Shown here: positions 55,648 to 64,000 of the stretch, piece after piece | How positions within the stretch are numbered: position 1 is the stretch's first letter | Layout of the letters: each line of letters starts with the position of its first letter | NCBI GenBank assembly: GCA_025093985.1 | Contig: JACAAK010000002.1 | Location: forward strand, 806,001-870,000 | Direction of reading: 5' to 3' | Source: Calvatia gigantea | Lineage: Eukaryota > Basidiomycota > Agaricomycetes > Agaricales > Lycoperdaceae | DNA: 64,000 nucleotides | Notes under the pieces: model-generated | Told to the model about the DNA's origin: nothing | Database searches by the model: none | Seen by the model: the letters and a program-made list of their open reading frames with translations, nothing else | Made by a program: the position numbers and the translations under genes

Positions 55648-56692
55648 ATGGTCGTAGCACACACATCAGCAGTCCAGCAATCCCAGGCAGTATCAAAAAA
55701 ACACAAAAACCGGCGCAAAATACACAAAAAGTCCACCCCTGTATTCGGTGCAACACCACAACAATCCCATGCCTCGCCCTCACACAGCGACGAAGAGCTC
55801 GCAGACATCACCGAAACCCCATCCCAACCCATCGATACCTCCTCGTTATTCCCGGTCCCAGAAACTTCCAATGATGATGATGAACTCATGATCGACGCTT
55901 CGGCACCCTCCCTACCCGTACCCACCACTGCGCCCGTATTTCCTCCAGATGCACCCTCGAAGAACAAAGCGTTCCTTGCACCTGAATCTCGTAGAGTACC
56001 TATGCCCCCGCACCGAATGACACCGTTAAAAAAGGATTGGATCAACATTTTCGGGCCATTGACTGAGATGCTAGGTCTACAAATACGGATGAATGTGCAA
56101 AGAAGATGCGTCGAGATCAGAGTAGCTCAAACCTCATAATTTTCAAGTGCTCCCCTGACCTCTCCTGACTTAACTAGACGTCAAAATTCACGAAAGACAT
56201 TGGTGCGATCCAGAAAGGCGCTGATTTCGTGAAAGCTTACGCCCTCGGCTTTGATGTAAACGTACACTAATCCACCTTCTTCTCCCCACCCTCTCCATTG
56301 ACCATGATCTCTCATAGGACGCTATCGCCCTTCTACGGATGGACGATCTCTACCTGGATTCCTTCGAGATCAAAGACGTCAAGACCCTCCAAGGCGATCA
56401 CCTGTCCCGAGCTATCGGACGCATTGCCGGCCAGGACGGCAAGACAAAATTCACTATTGAGAACGCCAGTCGGACACGTATTGTCCTTGCCGATACGTGA
56501 GTGCGCACCTCCCTAAATGTTATTTTTCTAATCACTCCGCCCTGGCCCAGCAAAATTCACATCATGGGCTCCTTCCAAAATATCAAGATCGCTCGCGATG
56601 CGATCGTCTCTCTAATCTTGGGGTCACCGCCTGGAAAAGTCTATGCCGGATTACGGACAGTTAGCAGTCGGATGAGACAGCGTGCATTGTAG
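55648..56692 (+). CDS. PNO1: Pno1/Dim2, KH-domain 40S ribosome assembly factor
   Basis: Nucle(ol)ar RNA-binding protein of the pre-40S particle that partners with Nob1 at the 3' end of 18S rRNA. Start ATG 55648. A basic, low-complexity head ([18 protein letters not shown]) precedes the conserved [102 protein letters not shown] segments and [19 protein letters not shown]. End [22 protein letters not shown] at 56692. The KH core (GRIAGQDGK) is intact. Three short introns. Convergent with ADE4. Confidence 0.95.
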
Positions 56693-57030
56693 CGAAATAC
56701 ACCATCCTCCTCCCAGTGCAGCTTCATCGCAACCTCCACCTAATGTTTTAAACCCCGGGGAGGGCAAGTAGAGAGACGCCCCACCAATACCTGCTAACTC
56801 GCCCGACTCCCAAGAATAAACCTTGCTCTGCCAAACTGGTGTCGACGGGGAAGCAAGACAGGGTGGGTAAAAGCCAATTTACATCCTTGCCCGTAAAAAC
56901 ACAACCGAACAGCAGATCCAAAGACAAGTACATTATCTTAAAAAAAATAAGCCTATAAACGCATAGTACTCTAAGCAACGTCTAGTTCTACAAGAAGTAA
57001 GGAATATAGATATGCCCAGAAAAAAAGCAG
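56693..57030. other. Convergent spacer PNO1/ADE4
   Basis: 3' flanks of two convergent genes. Contains an A-run near 56,939 that could be part of polyadenylation signals. No gene seen. Confidence 0.4.
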
Positions 57031-59039
57031 CTAGTTGGATTTCCAAGAGTTGTGTAGTCCCACGGTATCATCCATGCCGTTGGTATTGGTAGGTGAGTTG
57101 TTTCCTGTGACCTGCCCATCCGAGTAGCCGTTATCACCTTTGCTCTGAAGGGTGCTGGTGGCCAGGTTGAGTTTTACTCGGTTATCGTTTGAGCGCATAT
57201 CTTCGATATGCTGGAGGTATCTTTCATCCACCCCACCAGTCACATATTGCCCGGTGAAGACGGAACAATCAAATGTCTTAATTTCAGTGTTGAGGCTTCG
57301 TACCGATTCCTCGAGGTCAGAGAGAGTTTGGAAGATGACGAGGTCCGCGCCAATGGCTTTGGCAATCTGGGTTTCATCTCGACCGTAGGCTACAAGTTCT
57401 TTTCTGGATGGCATATCAATACCATACACATTGGGATACCTGGACGTCCAGCATGATCAGTATTGGTGGCATTGCATCAGCACTAAACTGTACAAACCGG
57501 ATGGGCGGTGCACAACTAGCGACTATAACCTTCTTTGCGCCAACATCCTTAGCCATTTGGACGATTTCCTTGGAAGTTGTACCACGGACGATAGAATCTA
57601 CAGTGCATCAGAACCAGAGCCTGTCCAGCAAGTCATACACTTACCATCGACAATCAAAACGTTCTTGCCAGCAAATTCCAGAGCCATAGCGTTTAGCTTT
57701 TTGCGAACGTTCTTTTTCCTCATTTGTTGACCAGGCATGATAAACGTTCGTCCGACATATCGATTCTTAATAAAACCTTCACGATAAGGGATGTTAAGTT
57801 TTTGGGCAAGGTTAAGGGCCGCGACGCGCGAAGTGTCTGGTACCTATATTGAATTAACACACAATACTCATTGAAAGTCACCTGGCCGCTCACCGGAATT
57901 ACAACGTCCGCCGTCAAGTTATTCTCCTCCAAAACAGTTTTCACCTTCTCCGCAAGCGCGTCTCCCATCGCCATCCGACTACGGTACACGCTCACACCGT
58001 CAATAACCGAGTCCGGCCTTGCGAGGTACACAAACTCGAAAATATCTGGTGCGAAAGTCGCAGGAGGTGCAACTTGTCGACGCGAGACTCCGTTCCGGGT
58101 AATAATCACCGCCTCCCCTAGATAAGGTGAGAGCAATCAGCCAGATCTCACAGGGAAAATTGACGATGACGTCAAGGGCCGGCTTCGAACTCACCTGGTT
58201 TGACGTCTTCCCAATCGGTGAATCCGCAAGCATCTGCTACAACGCTTTCACTTGCAAATAGATAGTCCATGCCATCTTTCCCACTTGCAGCCTTGCGTGA
58301 GGCCATACCAACAGGTCGGATACCATTGGGATCGCGGAAGGCGATGATACCAAACCCAGCGAGCATAGCGACACAAGCATAAGCGCCTTTGCATTGATCA
58401 ACAACGCCGCCTATCGCGGTAAAGATATCTTCCTCGTTGATACGGAACTTTCCCGTTTGCTGGAGATTGTTGGCGAAACAGTTGAGAAGGACTTCTGAAT
58501 CCGATGCAGTGTTGATGTGCCGATGTGCGACCTGGTCCATGTATTGTATAAGGGAAGTGGTGTTGATGAGATTGCCATTCTGAAAGATATCTTGAGTTTC
58601 GGAACAACGACAGAGGGTAATTCTGTTTTACATGAGCAAAGACAATGCCATAGGGCGAGTTTACATAAAAGGGTTGGGCCTCAGCATTGTTAAAACTCCC
58701 AGCGGTAGGGTATCGGACTACAGAAGAATGAGAAGATAGACCCCGGTTTTATTAAAGTCACCTACCATGTCCTACACCCATGCCGCCAATCAGCCTGGAA
58801 ATGGAATTGGCGTCGAAAACATCTCGAACCATCCCATTGGCCTTGCACTGGTAGAAGCGACCCTTAGGACCACAAGTAATAATCCCGCATGCATCTTGAC
58901 CCCGGTGCTGCAGCAGGGAGAGACCTTCCGCGATTTCCTGGGCAGCATCGACTGTGGGGTCATACAATAGCAGACCGAGGATACCACACACTATTTATCG
59001 AATAAGAAAACATATCAGATAGCCTGAGAGTTACGTACT
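57031..59039 (-). CDS. ADE4: Amidophosphoribosyltransferase (first step of de novo purine synthesis)
   Basis: Converts PRPP and glutamine to phosphoribosylamine, cytosolic. The N-terminus must be MCGILG, with Cys the glutaminase nucleophile after Met removal. The genomic codon before TGT GGT ATC is GTG. A donor GTACGT and acceptor ATAG fuse A at 59039 to TG at 58990, giving ATG; the start codon is thus split by a 48-nt intron (58991-59038). Then [82 protein letters not shown], the PRPP loop [17 protein letters not shown] and [13 protein letters not shown]. The C-terminus is Asn/Ser-rich and ends at 57031. Complete by motif content. Confidence 0.93.
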
Positions 59040-59419
59040 GGTCAAATGGCTAAGGGAACAAGACGAACGTGGGCTGGGTGTTGGAGAAAGGACATTTTTC
59101 CGAAAATTTAGTCTCAGTCATCCTGAAATGGGCAACCAACAAAATGATTCTCCACGTGCGCTTAAAAATATTCTCACTTATTCTCAGCAGACCATTCTTG
59201 CGTGTTGAACGCAATCTATTGACTATCTAATTATTGACTATTTAACCCAACTAGTTTACAATCCGGAGAGCGTGGCAGGACGTGATGAAACGTGAGTGGT
59301 ATCATGGAGACAATACAGTGTGATGACAGGGGTGGAAGGATGAACTTCCAATGCAAGACAACAGCCAAAAATTGGCGTGAGAGAAGGTATTAAATCACAG
59401 GCCGAGAAATTCACACAAC
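59040..59419. promoter_or_regulatory. ADE4 promoter / SAM synthetase 3' flank
   Basis: Spacer between two minus-strand genes. It includes AT-rich tracts (about 59,215-59,250) and the non-coding 5' leader of ADE4. No operator could be named with confidence. Confidence 0.4.
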
Positions 59420-60894
59420 TCAAAGCTTGAGCTGCTTGGGTTTCTCCCAGGTATAATCGGGGTTGCCGAAGTGGCCGTAGGAAGCAGTCTTGAGGTACTG
59501 CGGCTTTTGGAGATCAAGCTGGCGGACTGTAAAGGACATGAGCACATATCCGGAACTGAAGGAAGTACAAGATTTACCGATAACACCAGGTCGAAGATCC
59601 CAGTTCTTGCGGATAATCAAGACAAGCTCCTCATCCGTCTTCTTGCCGGTGCCATAAGTATCGACGTAGATCGATAAAGGCTCAGCGACACCGATGGCGT
59701 AGGAAAGCTGGACGAGAGCACGGCGGGCGAGACCAGCGGCGACAAGGGATTTGGCTATAATTAGCACATCAGAAGACTGTAGATCCGGGGGCGTCGCGGG
59801 AGAACATACCGATCCAGCGCGCGGTATAGGCAGCAGAACGATCTACTTTGGAGAAATCTTTTCCGGAGAAGGCACCTCCACCATGGGCGCCCCAGCCACC
59901 ATAGGTATCAACAATGATCTTACGACCCGTCAAACCCGCATCACCTTGGGGGCCACCAATGACGAAGCGGCCCGAAGGTTGAATCTATAACGAATATGCA
60001 ATCATCAGCTTCAGGCACTCCAATCAAAAAAAAAAGAATTCCCATGCGTACGTGATAGATTGTTCGGTCGTCCAAAAGGTGTGCGGGAATAACCTTCTTG
60101 ATGACCTTCTCCTTGATTTCCTTGCGGAGGTCTTCGGTGGAAATTTCTTCCGCATGCTGTGTAGAAATAACAATGGTATCAACGCGGAGGGGAATAGTAG
60201 CACCGCCGTCCTTTTTGTACTCAATGGTGACCTGGGTCTTCGAATCAGGTCGGAGCCAAGGAAGCACATCGTTGCGACGGGCGGCTGCCATCGCGGCGTT
60301 GAGTTTATGCGCAAGCATAATCGTCAGTGGCATGTACTCCTCCGTTTCATCGGTGGCATAGCCGAACATGATACCCTGATCACCAGCACCGTGGCTCTCG
60401 AGGGAACCGTGATCCAACCCCTGAGCAATATCAGGAGACTGTTGCTCAATCGCGACGAGGATATTGCAGGTCTTGTAATCAAAGCCCTTGGACGAATCGT
60501 CGTAGCCAATCTTCTTGATGGTGTCTCGGATGACCTTTTGGTAGTCGATCCTGGCCTTGGTGGTAATTTCACCAAAGACCATGATCATACCGGTCTTCGA
60601 GGCGGTCTCACAAGCCACCTTGGAGAAAGGGTCCTCGGCCAAGCAGGCATCGAGCTATTAGACGGTGATAACACATCGTTAAAAATCGGCCCTTCGTTAT
60701 CAGAAATACGATCAAGACTCACAATGGCATCCGAAACTTGATCGCAAATTTTATCTGAACCCAGATCAATTTTTTGAAAAACGCGTCGCCAACAGACTCG
60801 ACATACCGGGGTGGCCCTCACCGACAGATTCAGAGGTGAAGAGGAAATGACCTGGTGCCAGGGCGGCGCGGAGGACAGAACCGTTAACAGTCAT
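59420..60894 (-). CDS. S-adenosylmethionine synthetase (methionine adenosyltransferase), SAM1/SAM2 type
   Basis: Makes S-adenosylmethionine from methionine and ATP, cytosolic. Start ATG 60894 ([20 protein letters not shown]), then [10 protein letters not shown] joined by an intron to [11 protein letters not shown]. Both family signatures are present: [15 protein letters not shown] (about 60,370) and GGGAFSGKD (about 59,865). Other conserved parts: [53 protein letters not shown], and the ending [20 protein letters not shown] at 59420. At least five introns. Length and motifs indicate a complete gene. Confidence 0.95.
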
Positions 60895-61243
60895 TTTAAG
60901 ATTGGAAAGGACGGGTGAGGAGGTTAGTCTGGGGATGAAACGGAGAATACAGAAATCCTTCAAAGCTTTGAAATTTATGTGAACGGCGTGCTTAGTCAGC
61001 GTAGATCAGCGTGCGTTTGGCGACGATAATCACGCCATCGTGTTTCAGTTTTCTCAAAGGGGTGATGGTCATTGTGGGTTCGTTACTGAATAACACAAGG
61101 GCGAGGCGCCGTCAGTAAGGTTGATGGTCTAATAGGTAATGTGGTGAGAGGTGCGTAAAAGTACAGCAAAAATTTTCACGGCATTAACCCGTTTTATGAA
61201 CTCTTCCCATCATGGCTCATTGATTACTTCATACAATCAGTCG
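60895..61243. other. Spacer between SAM synthetase and myotubularin genes
   Basis: SAM synthetase promoter and 3' flank of the phosphatase gene, both on the minus strand. No gene seen. Confidence 0.4.
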
Positions 61244-64000
61244 TTACAATGGCCCAACTCCCAAAGGGTCCGTTCCTTTAGAGTTTTTTGGGTCTTTCAT
61301 CAGCTGGGAAGTACGTCCAGCGCGTATGGCCTTTGGCTGGGTCGTTGTTCTACGTAAGGGTGTAGCAATAGTGGGGTCTGGTGGAAGCGAACTTGACGGA
61401 CCAGTAAAGGGTGGGGGTGTAGTTAGGGTTTGCTGTGGGGTGGTTGTAGAACTCCAGGGGTTCTCCCACGATGAAGTTGAACCGCCGCCTATATTCGATT
61501 GTTCTAATGCCCAGGGGTTGTTGCCAATAGACACAGATGAGAGCGACGAGGTAATATGAGGAGTCGATGTCGCTGATATCGCCGATTCCTCTCCCCATGC
61601 ACCAGTGAGCATCTCGCGGTTGTGGAGTTCCGCTGCCTTTGCAGAAGTTTCACCTTCGCTACCAGCAGGCCTTCCCAAATCTTTGGCCATCCCCGCATAT
61701 GCATCCTGAACAACGGAGAATGCCGCGGAAGCATTGGATGATAGTTTCCCCCACATGGACCTGACCCCCGTTCCTGCACCGGCTAAGAGGTCAGGCTGTT
61801 TCCTTTGACCACGCTGAGGCGAGGCTTGGGGCGAAGCGAACCAATCAGGGACCATGGACGTCAATGCAGACGAAGGCGACAATTGATAAGCCGAAGGGGA
61901 TTCGGGTAATGAGGTGGTTGACTCCTTTGACTCCTTCGGGTGTCTCCTGCCGGATGGTGATGTACTTCGTGCAGGGACATTATTGCCGCTAAGCGATTCT
62001 GAAGACGATGCTGCTACACGTACAGGTAATAGGCTCGGTGAAGGGGGTAAAGGGACATTTGATGGTGTTCCCATACGAGGGAGCGCAGGATCATCCTCTG
62101 CGCTTCCAATCGGTCCCACAAGCTCAACAGGTCGTGACGCGGCCGCCAGAACCCTCCCGTTCATTTCTTCATCCGTCCGTCCGTATAACTCATGCCAAAA
62201 CCGGATGTCTTTAGGATTTGGGAAGAGTACGCCCATATCTGCACCCGGTGCGCGACTGGTTGGATCATCAAGGGAAGGTTCGTAGTCCGGATTCTGATTC
62301 TTCTCCATCTCAGCAGGAGAGTTAAAGAAATCCCAAATGCTGACTGTCCTCTCACAAGGTGGCGGCCCGTACCCATTGCCAACTCGTCGGTCTTTCTCGC
62401 AGTTGAACAAGAATGTACCGAACTGGCACGAATACAGGTGGTAATAGAGCTGGCGAAGGAAGCGTTCGTTGAATTCGAATCTCTCGGGGAATTGCCTCTG
62501 CATCTGTCGTACACACTCGAGAAACTGATGGAAGACTGGACTCGTTTCTTTGATATGATTTTGTGATGCAAAGCGATTCTGGACTGAGGCCAAAAAGGCC
62601 TGAGCAGCATCCGCTCCACCACCAGATCCCATGTTTTCCGGTAGGGATATGAAAAACTTTTCGGATGATAAATGTCCGCATCTATCAAGGAATTTATGGC
62701 CGTAGGAAAGCCAGTCCTTTTCTACCAGAATTTCAAAACCACGGATGGTGCGATAGAAGGGATCCAGGCACAGCTGCGACAAAGAAGAGAGTTGTGACGT
62801 TCGATCCCAGCCGTCTGAACAATGGATAAGAACATGCGAAGAATTGACGTGGACGTTGCGTGTTATGAGGACAGTCCCTTCCATAAGTGTTTGTACGTGC
62901 CGTAACCAACCAGAGCGTCGTAGTGCTTGTCGATCCACCATAGAGATCCCAGTAACTTGACTTGACAACTCGTTATTGATGCTGGCGAGCATCGCGTCCG
63001 CCCCACGTAAGGCTTCAATCACTTTTGCTAATGACTCGCGCATGGCATGGATGTGGTCTATTCCGAGGTACGCCTTTTTTGCATCCTTGTAGTTGTCCAT
63101 GTTCTCTGTCCCGGCACCCTTGGCGGTATTTGCAACGGCATTCGTAGTCGGACGTGCGTCAATAATAAGATTAGTGGTAGTGGCGCCATATACAGGCCCA
63201 CTTGGGGTGCGTGTTTCCGGAGAGATGTGGGTTTGGAAAATGGTTTCAATGAGCTTCTCGTCCTGTACGGACCGATTTTGGGTGATACCAACCATGGGCT
63301 GGCTTGAGCGTGTGATGCTCCCCTATAAACCATGTTAAGTCCCGGAGCACTCAATTCAGCCAGGGGAACCCACAAGGTTTGCCCAGTGTAGGTACGTCAA
63401 TACTGGTATCCGAGCCTTACTCCGATACTTCGATGCATACTGCAAGGTTGTATCGCTAATCCTTGCTGGTACCACAAGCCTAGCTGGGTATGTCGAGCAG
63501 AACTAGAACAATTACTAAGAGTCACTGATATTTCATTCGCATATAACTGAGAATACCCACAGTATAGTCCTTATTTATATCCGTAAACCTCCAGGTTTTT
63601 GTCCTCGTGCCCAGTCCCATCCTCCCAAACTCCTCCCTGGGTGAATATATCGACCATCCACCCCCGGTGGGAAACGCCGGATTCGGTCGATAAAAGAAAG
63701 CATATAATTGTGTAACTGATACTGAGAGGGGCGATGCACCTGAGACCAGACCTTGTCGGCGACGGAAATGGACCTACTCGTAACAGTCAACTCCTTCACA
63801 CTCTCAAAGACGTCAGATGCGTCTTCGTCCCTTGGGAAGGACAACGTAAACGATTCAAACGTGCGGGTGTTAAAATTTAGGGGCGATTGCCCATTAAGCG
63901 TTTGAGGGAGTCGATTGACAAGCGATACCAAAGGGTAAGGAACCTGCGTTAAGCGATCAGATGGCGTTCGTAGCACCCTCGAAAGTGTAGCCTTACCCAC
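61244..64000 (-). CDS. YMR1: Myotubularin-family phosphoinositide 3-phosphatase (partial, 5' end outside window)
   Basis: Hydrolyses PI3P and PI(3,5)P2 on endosomal and vacuolar membranes. The 5' part lies beyond position 64000. Visible exons: PH-GRAM region (FNTRTFESFTLSFPRDEDAS; YMLSFIDRIRRFPPGVDGRY), then ARLVVPARISDTTLQYASKY and RIPVLTYLHWAN, then MVGITQNRSVQDEKLIETIF. The active-site loop is HCSDGWDRTSQL (about 62,800), a CX5R motif with the usual Asp residues, so catalytically competent by sequence. Next WLSYGHKFLDRCGH and VFHQFLECVRQMQRQFPERF. The long Ser/Pro-rich C-terminal extension ends at 61244. Intron limits near 63,300-63,560 are approximate. Confidence 0.9.

Noticed and set aside
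60052..60741. Plus-strand open frame of 229 codons opposite SAM synthetase
   Set aside because: The minus strand holds the conserved SAM synthetase motifs in order; the plus frame has no matching family.

Overview
The window is nuclear DNA of a mushroom-forming basidiomycete (Agaricomycete type). The basis is protein-coding genes with many GT..AG introns of about 45-65 nt, class I hydrophobins, basidiomycete-type families (DUF6593, DUF7918, single-pass membrane proteins with a GAIAGGVIGG helix), a microsomal P450, and fungal housekeeping genes. No rRNA, tRNA, CRISPR array or intact transposon was recognised by eye. Gene ends below come from visible start and stop codons; internal exon limits were read from splice consensus and are approximate where stated.

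Left part (1-18.7 kb): an F-box/WD40 protein (-), an SH3-domain membrane protein (-), a cytochrome P450 (+), a decayed partial copy of a P450/membrane-protein pair, two paralogous membrane proteins (-), the mRNA 3'-end factor CLP1 (-) and a Dal5-type MFS permease (+).

Middle (18.7-28.6 kb): six hydrophobin genes, all on the - strand. Five of them (21.2-27.8 kb) form a tandem array with a period of about 1.5 kb. The spacers carry a copy of the last codons of the neighbouring CTF18 gene, so the duplicated unit ran from a hydrophobin into the CTF18 3' end. Two of the five array genes look damaged. A seventh, intact hydrophobin lies alone at 48.6-49.1 kb.

Right part (28.5-64 kb): CTF18 (-) divergent from a DUF3835/Bud27-like gene (+), a DUF7918 gene (-), a small unknown gene (+), a Dnf-type P4-ATPase (-), the nuclease FAN1 (-), the lone hydrophobin (-), a SAP-domain TKL-like kinase lacking the usual VAIK lysine (-), a DUF6593 protein (+), the ribosome-assembly factor PNO1 (+), amidophosphoribosyltransferase ADE4 with a start codon split by an intron (-), S-adenosylmethionine synthetase (-), and a myotubularin-family PI3P phosphatase running off the right edge (-).

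Most genes are unrelated housekeeping functions. The accessory parts are 5.3-12.7 kb (P450/membrane-protein duplication) and 19-28.6 kb (hydrophobin array). Several genes show single-base frame breaks, some at short homopolymers (16.1, 23.0, 24.6, 32.4 kb and perhaps 7.4 kb); these could be real decay or consensus errors in the assembly.
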